A stretch of DNA of 64,000 nucleotides. Source: Streptomyces rapamycinicus NRRL 5491. GTDB lineage: Bacteria > Actinomycetota > Actinomycetes > Streptomycetales > Streptomycetaceae. A model generated the notes under the pieces. It was given only the letters and a program-made list of their open reading frames with translations. It searched no databases and was not told the origin of the DNA. The stretch lies in the NCBI RefSeq assembly GCF_024298965.1, contig NZ_CP085193.1, forward strand, positions 8,494,001 to 8,558,000. Direction: 5' to 3'. The position numbers and the translations under genes are program-made. The number at the start of each line of letters is the position of its first letter. The stretch's first letter is position 1. Positions 25,290-36,971 of the stretch are shown here, piece by piece.

Positions 25290-26120
25290 ATGCGCGACCA
25301 ACGACGCGGCACGCTCGCCTCCGTCGGGCTGCACACCACGCTCGTCATCGCCTCCGCGGTCGCGGTCTTCCCGCCGCTGTGGCTGGTGGTGACCTCGTTC
25401 AAGCCCAAGAGCGAGGCGTTCAGCACCGATGTGGTCAAGGAACCGACGCTGCGGAACTACCAACACGTCCTCGGCGACACCGAGTTCCTGACCTGGTTCG
25501 GCAACTCGCTGTTCATCGTGGTCATCACCACGCTCCTGGGCGTCTTCGTCGCGGCCACCACCGGCTATGCCGTCAGCCGCTTCCGGTTCCCCGGGATGCG
25601 CCCGCTGATGTGGCTGCTGCTGATCACCCAGATGTTCCCGGTGGCCATCCTCATCGTGCCGCTGTACAACATCATGTCGACGCTGGGCTGGCTCAACCAG
25701 CCGATCTCGCTCATCGTCACCTACCTCACCGTGGCCGTGCCGTTCTGCGCCTGGATGATGAAGGGCTTCTTCGACACCATCCCGGTGGAGATCGACGAAT
25801 CGGGCCGGGTCGACGGGCTCAACCCCTTCGGGACCTTCTGGCGGCTGGTCGTCCCGCTGGCCAAGCCGGGGCTCGCGGTGACCGCGTTCTACACCTTCAT
25901 CACCGCCTGGGCCGAGGTGGCCTACGCCTCCGCCTTCATGACGGGGGAGGACAACCTCACGCTCGCGGCGGGGCTCCAGACCTTCGTCAACCAGTACACC
26001 TCCGACTGGGGCTCCATGACGGCCGCGGCCGTGATGATCGCCATCCCGGCGGCGCTGGTGTTCTCCTGGGCCCAGCGCCATCTCGTGGCGGGGCTCACGG
26101 CCGGGGCGACCAAGTCGTGA
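25290..26120 (+). CDS. malG: maltose ABC transporter permease MalG
   Basis: A 276-residue permease partner of MalF with six membrane segments and the EAA motif EIDESGRVDGLNPFG near residue 167. A conserved DNLTLAAGLQTFVNQ stretch typical of MalG follows. Its TGA overlaps the GTG of the following repressor gene (GTGA), so the repressor is co-translated with the transporter. Confidence 0.95.
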   Translation: MRDQRRGTLASVGLHTTLVIASAVAVFPPLWLVVTSFKPKSEAFSTDVVKEPTLRNYQHVLGDTEFLTWFGNSLFIVVITTLLGVFVAATTGYAVSRFRFPGMRPLMWLLLITQMFPVAILIVPLYNIMSTLGWLNQPISLIVTYLTVAVPFCAWMMKGFFDTIPVEIDESGRVDGLNPFGTFWRLVVPLAKPGLAVTAFYTFITAWAEVAYASAFMTGEDNLTLAAGLQTFVNQYTSDWGSMTAAAVMIAIPAALVFSWAQRHLVAGLTAGATKS

Positions 26121-27304
26121 CGAGTCCGTCGGCGGCGGGCCCCCCGGCGGCGAGCGCGCGGGAGGCGAGCCCAACCGGGGGAGGCCCATCCGCGGCGGGC
26201 CCACCGGGGGCGCCGCCGCGGCTCGCCGATATCGCCGCCCAGGCCGAGGTCAGCGAGGCCACCGTCAGCCGGGTGCTCAACGGCAAGGCGGGCGTGGCGG
26301 CCACCACCCGGCAGCGGGTGCTCGCCGCCCTCGACGTCCTCGGCTACGAACGGCCGGTACGGCTGCGGCGGCGCAGCGCCGGGCTGGTCGGCCTGGTCAT
26401 CCCGGAGCTGACCAACCCGGTCTTCCCCGCCTTCGCCCAGATCATCGAGCAGGTGCTGGCCGGACATGGCTACACCCCGATCCTGTGCACCCAGATGCCC
26501 GGCGGCGCCACCGAGGACGAGCTGGTGGAGCAGTTGGAGGAGCGCGATGTGGCGGGCATCGTCTTCATGTCCGGACTGCACGCCGACACCACGGCCGACC
26601 CCGCCCGCTATGCCCGGCTGGCCGGGCGCAAGGTGCCGTTCGTGCTGATCAACGGCTACCACGAGCGCATCCAGGCCACGTTCGTATCACCCGACGACCG
26701 GGCGGCGGCGCGGATGGCCGTCCGCCACCTGGCCGCGCTCGGCCACCACCGGATCGGCCTCGCGGTGGGGCCCGCCCGCTATGTCCCCGCGCTGCGCAAG
26801 GTCGAGGGGTTCCTCGCTGCGAGCGCGGAGCTGCTGGGCCGACCGGCGGACGAGGCACGGGAGTTGGTGCGGCATACGCTCTTCAGCGTCGAGGGCGGGC
26901 AGGTGGCGGCGGCCACGCTGCTGGACCAGGGCTGTACGGGCGTCGTGTGCGGCAGCGACCTGATGGCGCTCGGGGTGATCCGGGAGGCGGCCCGGCGCGG
27001 GCTGCGGGTGCCGCACGATGTGTCGGTGGTCGGCTTCGACGACTCCCCGCTGATCGCCTTCACCGATCCCCCGCTGACCACCGTCCGCCAGCCGGTGCAG
27101 TCGATGGCGACGGCGGCGGTGGGGGCGCTGCTGGAGGAGATGGCCGGAAACCCGGTCCAGCACACGGAGTTCGTCTTCCAGCCGGATCTGGTCGTGCGAG
27201 GCTCGACGGCGCAGGTGCCGCCGACCGGTCAGCCGCCGACCGGTCAGCCGCCCGCCGGTCAGGGGCCGGTGCCCCTTCGCCGGCCGGGCACCCGGATGCC
27301 GTAG
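26117..27304 (+). CDS. second MalR-like LacI-family repressor, coupled to malG
   Basis: A 395-residue LacI repressor that is a close paralogue of the MalR at 19964-21016. They share almost the entire HTH (RLADIAAQAEVSEATVSRVL against RLADIAAQAGVSEATVSRVL) and the effector-domain C-terminus. It has an extra Pro/Ser/Gly-rich N-terminal extension of about 35 residues before the HTH, and a C-terminal tail with PPTGQ-type repeats from 15-bp tandem DNA units at about 27226-27257. It starts inside the malG stop (GTGA overlap). Near-identity of the recognition helix predicts binding to the same CTTGCAG boxes, giving feedback from within the operon or a different effector. The last 46 bp overlap the convergent activator gene. 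Confidence 0.88.
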   Translation: MTSPSAAGPPAASAREASPTGGGPSAAGPPGAPPRLADIAAQAEVSEATVSRVLNGKAGVAATTRQRVLAALDVLGYERPVRLRRRSAGLVGLVIPELTNPVFPAFAQIIEQVLAGHGYTPILCTQMPGGATEDELVEQLEERDVAGIVFMSGLHADTTADPARYARLAGRKVPFVLINGYHERIQATFVSPDDRAAARMAVRHLAALGHHRIGLAVGPARYVPALRKVEGFLAASAELLGRPADEARELVRHTLFSVEGGQVAAATLLDQGCTGVVCGSDLMALGVIREAARRGLRVPHDVSVVGFDDSPLIAFTDPPLTTVRQPVQSMATAAVGALLEEMAGNPVQHTEFVFQPDLVVRGSTAQVPPTGQPPTGQPPAGQGPVPLRRPGTRMP

Positions 27305-28809
27305 CGGGCCATCTTGCGGTAGACGGTGGCGCGGCCCAGGCCCATCTTCGCCGCCGCCTGGGCCACCGTCGTGCCTGGTTCGGTCAGGCAGCGCACGATC
27401 TCGTCCCGTTCGAGGAGCTGCAGCCGGGTCAGATGGCCGCCCGAGCCGGTGAACACCTCGGCCGGGAGGTGATGGGTGTCGATCGCATCCGTCCTCGACG
27501 CCGCCTCGCGCACCACCCGGCGCAGCTGCCCCACGTTCTCGGGCCAGTCGTAGGACGTCAGCGCGCGGGCCGCGGCGGACGTGAACGTCACCGTGGGTCC
27601 GCGGTGCCACCGTGCGAAGTGGCGGGCCAGCGGCAGGATGTCGTCGGGGCGGAAGCGCAGGGCGGGCACCTCGACCACGGTGTCGACCAGCGGCCTCAGC
27701 ACGTCCGGGATCGCGGAGTACCACTGGGCCGTCACGGCGAACGGCGGCGGACGCCCGGACCCCTCTCCGGCCACCCGGCGCGCCTCTTCGAACAGCCGGG
27801 CCAGTTCGGTGGCCGCCCACGCCGGCAGCCGGTCCACACCGGAGACGACGACGCAGGTGCTGTCCTTGCCGAGTTCGGGGGCCCACAGCGCCAGCCACGC
27901 GGCCACGTCGCCGGGCGCGGGTGTGCGGGCGCTGAGCAGGCGTTCCCGCGCCCCGGTCTGCCGACGGGCGGTGGCGACCAGCGCGGCCTTCCCCGCTCCC
28001 GGCTCACCGACCACCGCGACGATCCGTCCGCGGGCCGAGGCGCTGTGCGCGGCGGCGACGGCGTCCGTCCAGCCGGGGGAGAGCGCCTGGTGAGCGTGGT
28101 CGTGCTGGTGGTACCGGTCGGCGTACATCCGGAACACCTCGCCCCGGGGGGCCGGTCGGACCCTGCGGCCGGTCCCCCGGGCCAGCATGAGCGCCGCCGT
28201 GTTCCCGGCGGCGGCTTGCGCAAGGGCCAGCAACAGCTTCGAGGACGAGTCGGACCACGTGGTGAGGTTGACGCTGCCGACGAGCCCACCGGTCCCCGGG
28301 TCGAGCACCGGTGCCGCGGCACAGGTGTATCCCCGCAGGCCGGTGCAGTAGTGCTCGTCCGCTCTCACCAGTGACGGAGCCCGATCCGTCAGGGCCAGGC
28401 CGAGCCCGTTGGTGCCCACGTCGCGTTCGGCGAAGGAGAAACCGGGCGCCAGATGGACCCGGTCCAGGGACCGGCTGATCGAGGCGTCGTCGCACACCCG
28501 GCACAGCACCAAGCCGTCGCCGTCGGCGATCATCATGCCGACCGCCTCGTTGGCGAGCGTGTCCCGCAGGCCCCGCAGCACCTCATGACCGCACTCGTAG
28601 AACAGGGAGGCCGTGTCCACCGAACCGGTGAACACCGGCCGCATCTCCTCCGGCGACAGACCGTAGCGCCGGCTGCGCTGCCACGATGCCAGCAGGCGCG
28701 GGGCCAGGCGGTGGCTGTCCACTTCGACCTCCGTAAGGACACGTCGACCGTGGTCACGGTACTGCCGGCCGGGACGTCCCAGCGGCGCGGGTGTCTCGAA
28801 GTGAGACAT
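27259..28809 (-). CDS. AcoR-like GAF/AAA/Fis transcriptional activator
   Basis: A 516-residue regulator. Residues about 80-200 form a GAF-type sensor (VGTNGLGLALTDRAPSL is the conserved AcoR stretch). A central AAA domain has Walker A GEPGAGKAAL. A C-terminal Fis-type HTH (VAQAAAKMGLGRATVYRKM) binds DNA. The sigma-54-contacting GAFTGA loop is not seen, and streptomycetes lack sigma-54, so it must work with a sigma-70-type polymerase. It is divergent from the alcohol dehydrogenase and is its likely activator. The ATG at 28809 (GAGGG 5 nt before) is preferred to one 24 bp upstream. The 3' end overlaps the lacI-like gene by 46 bp. Confidence 0.85.
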   Translation of the reverse strand: MSHFETPAPLGRPGRQYRDHGRRVLTEVEVDSHRLAPRLLASWQRSRRYGLSPEEMRPVFTGSVDTASLFYECGHEVLRGLRDTLANEAVGMMIADGDGLVLCRVCDDASISRSLDRVHLAPGFSFAERDVGTNGLGLALTDRAPSLVRADEHYCTGLRGYTCAAAPVLDPGTGGLVGSVNLTTWSDSSSKLLLALAQAAAGNTAALMLARGTGRRVRPAPRGEVFRMYADRYHQHDHAHQALSPGWTDAVAAAHSASARGRIVAVVGEPGAGKAALVATARRQTGARERLLSARTPAPGDVAAWLALWAPELGKDSTCVVVSGVDRLPAWAATELARLFEEARRVAGEGSGRPPPFAVTAQWYSAIPDVLRPLVDTVVEVPALRFRPDDILPLARHFARWHRGPTVTFTSAAARALTSYDWPENVGQLRRVVREAASRTDAIDTHHLPAEVFTGSGGHLTRLQLLERDEIVRCLTEPGTTVAQAAAKMGLGRATVYRKMARYGIRVPGRRRGTGP

Positions 28810-28959
28810 CCAGCCCTCGCTGACGTGCGTCAACGCTGCCTAGCGTGCCTCTTCGAAGGGCGCGGTCGCCACGGGGCCGATCGGTTTCCCCGCGCGGGGT
28901 ACCCGCGCGCCACCATCCCGGACGAACGCGCCACCATCCCCCATGAAGGAGAACACTCG

Positions 28960-29985
28960 ATGAAGGCAGTCCAGGTCGTGGGGTACGGCCAGAGCCCGCG
29001 CATGGCCGACGTACCGCATCCGGAGATCACCGGCCCGTACGACGTGATCGTCAAGATCGGCGGGGCGGGCGTGTGCCGCACCGATCTCCACATCCTCGAA
29101 GGACAGTGGGCTGACAAGTCCGGAGTGAGCCTGCCCTACACCATCGGGCACGAGAACGCCGGCTGGGTCCATGCGGTCGGCAGCGCGGTCACCAACGTCG
29201 CCGAGGGCGACAAGGTCATCGTGCACCCCCTGATCACCTGCGGGTTGTGCCCGGCCTGCCGGGCCGGTGACGACGTCCACTGCGGGCAGAGCCTCTTCCC
29301 CGGCATCGACACCCACGGCGGCTACGCCGAGTATCTGAAGACCTCGGCCCGCAGCGTCGTGAAGCTCGACGGCTCCCTCGAGCCCGCCGACGTGGCCGCG
29401 CTCGCCGACGCGGGGCTCACCGCCTACCACGCGGCGGCCAAGGCCGCCGGCCGGCTGCGCCCCGGGACCAGGTGCGTGATCATCGGCGCGGGAGGGCTCG
29501 GACACATCGGCGTACAGGTGCTGAAGGCCATCACGGCCGCCGAACTCATCGTGGTCGACCGCAACCCCGACGCGGTGGAGCTGGCCGTCTCCATCGGCGC
29601 CGACCACGGGATCGTGGCAAGCGGGGACCAGGTCGGGGAAGTGCTGGAGCTGACGGGCGGGCAGGGCGCCGAGGCGGTCGTCGACTTCGTCGGCGAAGGC
29701 GGCGCGACCCGGGACGGCGTCGGCATGCTGCGCCGCGCGGGCGACTACCACGTGGTGGGGTACGGGGAGAACCTCGACATCCCGACGATCGACATCATCT
29801 CCGCCGAGATCAACTTCATCGGCAATCTCGTCGGCTCCTACACCGACCTGTGCGAGTTGATGGTGCTCGCCGCGCAGGACCGCGTGCGCCTGCACACCAC
29901 CACGTACCCGCTGGACCGTTTCCAGGAGGCCCTGGACGACCTCGGTGCCGGCCGGGTCCGCGGACGCGCCGTTCTCGTCCCCTGA
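28960..29985 (+). CDS. zinc-dependent NAD(P)+ alcohol dehydrogenase
   Basis: A 341-residue medium-chain dehydrogenase. The catalytic zinc ligands lie in AGVCRTD and TIGHENAG. The four structural-zinc cysteines are in CGLCPACRAGDDVHC, and the Rossmann motif is GAGGLGHIG. It oxidises a primary or secondary alcohol to the aldehyde or ketone. AAGGAG lies 9 nt before the ATG. It is followed 70 bp on by a small monooxygenase, and the divergent AcoR-like activator suggests induction by an alcohol or acetoin-like compound (inference). Confidence 0.92.
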   Translation: MKAVQVVGYGQSPRMADVPHPEITGPYDVIVKIGGAGVCRTDLHILEGQWADKSGVSLPYTIGHENAGWVHAVGSAVTNVAEGDKVIVHPLITCGLCPACRAGDDVHCGQSLFPGIDTHGGYAEYLKTSARSVVKLDGSLEPADVAALADAGLTAYHAAAKAAGRLRPGTRCVIIGAGGLGHIGVQVLKAITAAELIVVDRNPDAVELAVSIGADHGIVASGDQVGEVLELTGGQGAEAVVDFVGEGGATRDGVGMLRRAGDYHVVGYGENLDIPTIDIISAEINFIGNLVGSYTDLCELMVLAAQDRVRLHTTTYPLDRFQEALDDLGAGRVRGRAVLVP

Positions 29986-30055
29986 CCGCCGATCCCGTAA
30001 TCCGGCCGGCCGCCCACCGGGGGCCGGCTCATCAGCACCGACGAAAGGCCTATCG

Positions 30056-30388
30056 ATGATCTTCATCACCGCGAAGTTCCGCGTACTGCCCGAGGACGCG
30101 GACCGCTGGCCCGAGATCGCGGGCGACTTCACCCGGGACACCCGCGCCGAGCCGGGGTGCCTGTGGTTCGACTGGTCCCGCAGCGTCGAGGACCCGGCCG
30201 AATACGTTCTGGTCGAGGCGTTCCGCGACGAGGAGGCCGGCGCGGCACATGTCAACTCGCCGCACTTCCGGGCCGCGCGGCGGACACTTCCGCCGCACCT
30301 GGTGGAGACCCCGCGGATCGTCAATATGAACGTGCCCCAGGAGGATTGGTCCCTCCTTGGGGAAATGTCCGTCGCGGCCCGGGACTGA
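30056..30388 (+). CDS. antibiotic biosynthesis monooxygenase (ABM)-domain protein
   Basis: A 110-residue ABM-fold ferredoxin-like barrel. Typical features are the N-terminal strand IFITAKFRVLPEDADRW, then EPGCLWFDWSRS and the strand EYVLVEAFRDEEAGAAHVNSP, whose His is often near the active site. Such small proteins are cofactor-free monooxygenases or quinol-type oxygenases. It is co-directional with the alcohol dehydrogenase and probably in the same transcript. Confidence 0.88.
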   Translation: MIFITAKFRVLPEDADRWPEIAGDFTRDTRAEPGCLWFDWSRSVEDPAEYVLVEAFRDEEAGAAHVNSPHFRAARRTLPPHLVETPRIVNMNVPQEDWSLLGEMSVAARD

Positions 30389-30497
30389 CGCCCCGTCCTC
30401 CGAACCGATCCGACCGGCCGGGCGCGTGAGGCCCGTTGACCGGACCCCCGGCCGGCCGGACCGGAGAACGTGGTTGAACGTAACACCGCCGCAATTA

Positions 30498-30577
30498 CTT
30501 GCGAAAGGTCTTGCAACAACAAAAACTCGCGAGTACGGTCCCGTCACCACCCACCACTGACGTCTTGCAGCAAGAAC
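30498..30577 (+). promoter_or_regulatory. alpha-amylase promoter with MalR boxes
   Basis: TTGCAA (30511-30516) and TACGGT (30534-30539) are 17 bp apart and make a plausible -35/-10 pair. CTTGCGA (30498-30504) lies just upstream, CTTGCAA (30510-30516) overlaps the -35, and TCTTGCAGCAAGA (30563-30575) is a near-palindrome just after the predicted start, containing CTTGCAG and its inverse. Operators overlapping and following the promoter would allow repression by MalR. Confidence 0.7.
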
Positions 30578-30656
30578 CTTCAACTGGCCTTACGGGCATG
30601 GCGCGTTGCCGTACGAGGCTCAATCGGCACCCCCGAACTCCCCCCACGGAGGAACG

Positions 30657-32045
30657 ATGGCCAGCAGCCGCATACCCCTTGCCACCGCGCTCGCCCTCGC
30701 GGCGAGCGCGGTGACGCTCGTCGCACTGCCCCAGACCGCGCGGGCGACACCGCCCGGCACCAAGGACGTCACCGCCGAACTCTTCGAGTGGAAGTACGAC
30801 TCCGTCGCCAAGGAGTGCACCAGCACCCTCGGCCCCGCCGGGTACGGCTATGTCGAGGTGTCCCCGGCCACCGAGCACATCCAGGGCGGCCAGTGGTGGA
30901 CCTCCTACCAGCCCGTCAGCTACAAGATCGCCGGACGGCTCGGCGACCGCACCGCCTTCAAGAACATGATCGACACCTGTCACGCGGCGGGCGTGAAGGT
31001 GGTGGCCGACGCCGTCATCAACCACATGTCGGCCGGATCCGGCACCGGCACCGGCGGCTCCTCGTACACCAAGTACGACTACCCCGGGATCTACCAGCCC
31101 CAGGACATGGACGACTGCACCGCGCAGATCAGCAACTACCAGGACCGCTGGAATGTGCAGCACTGCGAGCTGGTGGGCCTCGCCGACCTGGACACCGGTG
31201 AACAGTACGTCCGCACCCGGCTCGCGCAGTACCTCAACGACCTGCTCTCGCTCGGCGTGGACGGCTTCCGCGTCGACGGCGCCAAGCACATCCCGGCGGA
31301 CGATCTGGCCGCCATCAAGAGCCAGTTGAGCGACCCCGGCGTCTACTGGAAGCAGGAGGTCATCTACGGCGAGGGGGAGGCGGTCTCCCCGACGGAGTAT
31401 CTGCGCAACGGCGATGTGCAGGAGTTCCGCTACGGCCGTGACCTCAAGCGGGTGTTCCAGAGCGAGAAGCTCGCGTATCTGAAGAACTTCGGCGAGGGCT
31501 GGGGCTATATGGCGAGTGGCCAGTCCGGTGTCTTCGTCGACAACTGGGACACCGAGCGCAACGGCTCCACCCTCACCTACAAGAACGGCGCCGACTACAC
31601 CCTGGCCAACGTCTTCATGCTGGCCTGGCCGTACGGCTCCCCGGACGTCCACTCCGGCTACGAGTTCAGCGACAACGACGCGGGCCCGCCCAACGGCGGC
31701 GCGGCGGGCGCCTGCTACCAGGACGGCTGGAAGTGCCAGCACAAATGGCCCGAGATCATGAGCATGGTCGCCCTCCGCAACACGGCCCGGGGCGCTTCGG
31801 TGACCAACTGGTGGGACAACGGCAACAACGCCATCGCGTTCGGCCGCGGCGACAAGGCATACGTGGCCATCAACCACGAGAGCGGCCCCCTCACCCGGAC
31901 CTTCCAGACCTCGCTCCCGGCGGGCGGCTACTGCGACGTCCAGAGCGGCAAGTCCGTCACGGTCGACTCCTCGGGCCGGTTCACCGCCACGCTGGGCGCG
32001 AACACGGCGGTGGCCCTGCACACGGGCGCCCGTAGCTGCGGGTAG
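30657..32045 (+). CDS. secreted alpha-amylase (GH13)
   Basis: A 462-residue secreted endo-amylase. A Sec signal peptide of about 30 residues ends at ARA. GH13 regions follow: [22 protein letters not shown] (Asp nucleophile), a Glu acid/base in VIYGEGEA, and [11 protein letters not shown]. In the last, the third catalytic Asp is kept but the usual His of NHD is Trp. Cysteine pairs suggest disulfides. It lacks a C-terminal starch-binding domain. The ATG at 30657 has GGAGGA upstream. Regulation by MalR is expected from the boxes before it. The pullulanase follows 172 bp on. Confidence 0.93.
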   Translation: MASSRIPLATALALAASAVTLVALPQTARATPPGTKDVTAELFEWKYDSVAKECTSTLGPAGYGYVEVSPATEHIQGGQWWTSYQPVSYKIAGRLGDRTAFKNMIDTCHAAGVKVVADAVINHMSAGSGTGTGGSSYTKYDYPGIYQPQDMDDCTAQISNYQDRWNVQHCELVGLADLDTGEQYVRTRLAQYLNDLLSLGVDGFRVDGAKHIPADDLAAIKSQLSDPGVYWKQEVIYGEGEAVSPTEYLRNGDVQEFRYGRDLKRVFQSEKLAYLKNFGEGWGYMASGQSGVFVDNWDTERNGSTLTYKNGADYTLANVFMLAWPYGSPDVHSGYEFSDNDAGPPNGGAAGACYQDGWKCQHKWPEIMSMVALRNTARGASVTNWWDNGNNAIAFGRGDKAYVAINHESGPLTRTFQTSLPAGGYCDVQSGKSVTVDSSGRFTATLGANTAVALHTGARSCG

Positions 32046-32217
32046 GCCGCCGCCTTCACCGGTGGGCCCGGGGCAGGGGCTCCGCCCCGGCCCCGGGCCA
32101 GGGGTTCTGGCTTGAGCCCTGGGCTCCGCCCCCGCCCCGGACCCCGGGTTCCGCCCCGCCCGGGGACGTGGACGCGGAGCCCACATCCACACCACACCTC
32201 AAGGAGCCACCAGCCCC
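32046..32217. repeat. GC-rich repeat segment between amylase and pullulanase
   Basis: The gap holds three runs of the form GGGCTCCGCCCC or its variants (32076-32160), related to the dispersed intergenic repeat seen at 19841 and 37271. They can fold into GC hairpins after the amylase stop. The last 20 bp carry the pullulanase ribosome site AAGGAG. Confidence 0.55.
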
Positions 32218-34881
<2,664 letters not shown>

Positions 34882-35030
34882 GGGGTTCGGCGGATGTCGG
34901 CCGCGGTTCGAGGCGCCCCAAAGGGACGCGGGGCCGTGTCGATGTGCGGCTCCGGCGCGTGGGCGTGACCGGCCACGACGGTGGGTGCCGCGGATGACCG
35001 ACGGCAGGGCGGGGTACTTCCAGCGGAGCG
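34882..35030. other. convergent intergenic region
   Basis: 149 bp between the pullulanase stop and the stop of the sigma-like membrane protein gene. GC-rich with short inverted stretches; no clear strong terminator and no open frame of coding character. Confidence 0.4.
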
Positions 35031-36971
35031 TCAGTGGAGGGGGCTCAGTCGGTCGCCGTTGGTCAGGCGGGCCCTCAGGTCGGCGCGGGCGCCTGCCTTG
35101 GCGGGGAGGGTCAGGCCGCGGCCGTAGGAGCGGCCCCGGACGCCGCCGCTGGCGACGATGCCGGTCACCTGGCGGCTTCCGGCGGCCAGCAGGTACCAGT
35201 GGCCGGACCGGGCCTTCCACAGCACCCCCGCCAGCACCCGCGGCTCGCGCGGGCCGCAGGCGGGGGAGTTGTCGGCGCCGGCCGCGACCGCGCCCGCCCT
35301 GCCACGGCGGGTGTCCCACGGCTGGAACTGGGCCAGGACCTTGCTGCCCGTGCCCCGCCAGGTGTCGGCACGGGTGCACAGCCAGGCCGCGTGGCCGCCC
35401 GCCTCCGGCAGGGCCTGGGCGGCGAACCGCCAGGCGTTGACCGAGCGCACCCCGCGCGCCCGCATCATCGTCAGCCGGCATCCGGTCCTGGCCCAGCTGA
35501 CCCGGGCGGCCCGTCCCGCCACGTCGCGCACCCCGGCGCCGGGGGTGCCGTAGGTGAGCCGGGCCGGGGCCAGTTCGCCGAGGTCGGCCACCAGCCGCGA
35601 GCCGAACTGGAGCGCGGGCCAGCCACGGCAGGGGCGCAGCCGCGGGACGGTGCGCACCGGGTCGGTCACCCCGTCCCCGGTGCGGCGCAGCGCGCGCGGC
35701 GCCATGGCCGGGTGCAGCAGGTCGCGCACCCAGGCGTGCCGCACCCAAGGGGCGGTCAGATAGCGGACGTTGCCGTCCGTGCGGCTGAGGACCAGCGCGG
35801 TCGAGGTGCCCGCGTCGGCGGCGTCCAGCCGGGCGAAGTCCAGCGCGACCGCGCCGCCCTCACTCGCCTCCGCGTACCGCGCCACTCGTAGCCCGTCGTA
35901 CAGCAGCACCACCGTGGCCTGGTCCACCTCGCCCGCGAACAGCAGCTGCGGCGGCCCCGACGGCGGTCCGGACTGCGTGCCCATGGTGGCCGACACCCGT
36001 ACCGAACCGCCCGGCCGCGCCCAGACGGCCAGCGCGCGGCGCAGCAGCGCGGTGTCCCGGACCCGGTCGCCGCGCGCGGGCCAGGAGGAGAAGTCGGCGC
36101 GGGACGCGGTGCGCCAGGTGTCGGGCGCGGCGCGGGTCAGCCTGTCCGGGTCCAGGGCGCGTTCGGAGGCCGGATTGCGGGCGTACGAGGGCGCGGCGGC
36201 ACCGCTCGGCCCCCAGCCCCGCCCCGGCATCCCCAGCAGCGTGCCGCACACCACCAGCGCCACCACGGCCACCAGCACCGCCCGCAGATGCTGACGGCGG
36301 CGCACCAGATCGGTGGGCCGCGCCTGGAGCGAGCACGGGTCGAACTCGGCGGACTCCAGCAGCGATTCGTCCCGGCTGCCCGCCGGATCCGGCACCGACT
36401 CGGCCTCGTCCACCGCGTCCCGCGCGTCGGCGACCCCCGCGGAGCGCAGCAGGGCGCGCGTCTCGTGCTCGTCGAGCTGCTCCAGCTCCAGCAGGACGTA
36501 TGCGGCGCGGCCGGGTCCTGACAGCTCCGAAAGCGCCTTCTCCAGGGCGAGTTCATCGGCGCCGCCGGAGCGCGGGAACAGCCGCAGCCCGAAAACCTGT
36601 GGCAGCGCCGGGGGCCGCTGCCACCAGGGCCGCTGCCGGGCGGCGCGCAGCGCCAGGCGGAGCACCCGCAGCCGCACATAGGCGTAGCCCGTGTCGGCCC
36701 CCGGGCCCTTCGTCCCGCGCTGCCAGGGCAGTTCGACGTCCGGGTGCGGGTCCGGGCCGGTGCCGTAGCCCCGGTTGCGGGGCAGCGCGCGCTGGGCGAG
36801 GGCATGCGCCGCGAGCACCCGGCGGGTGCGCCCGATGCCCGGCGGCAGGATGAGGTACGCGAGCCGCACCAGCCGGGGATAGTGCTCGACGATGGCGGCC
36901 TCGGCCTGCTCGACGTCGATCAGGCCGGTGGTTTCGTCGTCGGTGGCGACTGTCGCCTGGTGCTGGTCCAC
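35031..36971 (-). CDS. membrane protein with sigma-factor-like N-terminus and extracytoplasmic domain
   Basis: A 646-residue protein with an uncommon layout. The first 190 residues look like a diverged ECF/sigma-70-type region. HYPRLVRLAYLILP with RRVLAAHALAQRALPR resembles region 2, and ELSGPGRAAYVLLELEQLDEHETRALLRSAG resembles region 4. One membrane helix follows at about 230-250 (LVAVVALVVCGTLLG), then about 390 residues outside with several Cys. Covalent attachment of a sigma-like domain to a membrane anchor recalls streptomycete membrane-bound sigma-like proteins, but I cannot assign a function. No anti-sigma gene is adjacent. It faces the pullulanase 3' end. Confidence 0.8.
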   Translation of the reverse strand: MDQHQATVATDDETTGLIDVEQAEAAIVEHYPRLVRLAYLILPPGIGRTRRVLAAHALAQRALPRNRGYGTGPDPHPDVELPWQRGTKGPGADTGYAYVRLRVLRLALRAARQRPWWQRPPALPQVFGLRLFPRSGGADELALEKALSELSGPGRAAYVLLELEQLDEHETRALLRSAGVADARDAVDEAESVPDPAGSRDESLLESAEFDPCSLQARPTDLVRRRQHLRAVLVAVVALVVCGTLLGMPGRGWGPSGAAAPSYARNPASERALDPDRLTRAAPDTWRTASRADFSSWPARGDRVRDTALLRRALAVWARPGGSVRVSATMGTQSGPPSGPPQLLFAGEVDQATVVLLYDGLRVARYAEASEGGAVALDFARLDAADAGTSTALVLSRTDGNVRYLTAPWVRHAWVRDLLHPAMAPRALRRTGDGVTDPVRTVPRLRPCRGWPALQFGSRLVADLGELAPARLTYGTPGAGVRDVAGRAARVSWARTGCRLTMMRARGVRSVNAWRFAAQALPEAGGHAAWLCTRADTWRGTGSKVLAQFQPWDTRRGRAGAVAAGADNSPACGPREPRVLAGVLWKARSGHWYLLAAGSRQVTGIVASGGVRGRSYGRGLTLPAKAGARADLRARLTNGDRLSPLH

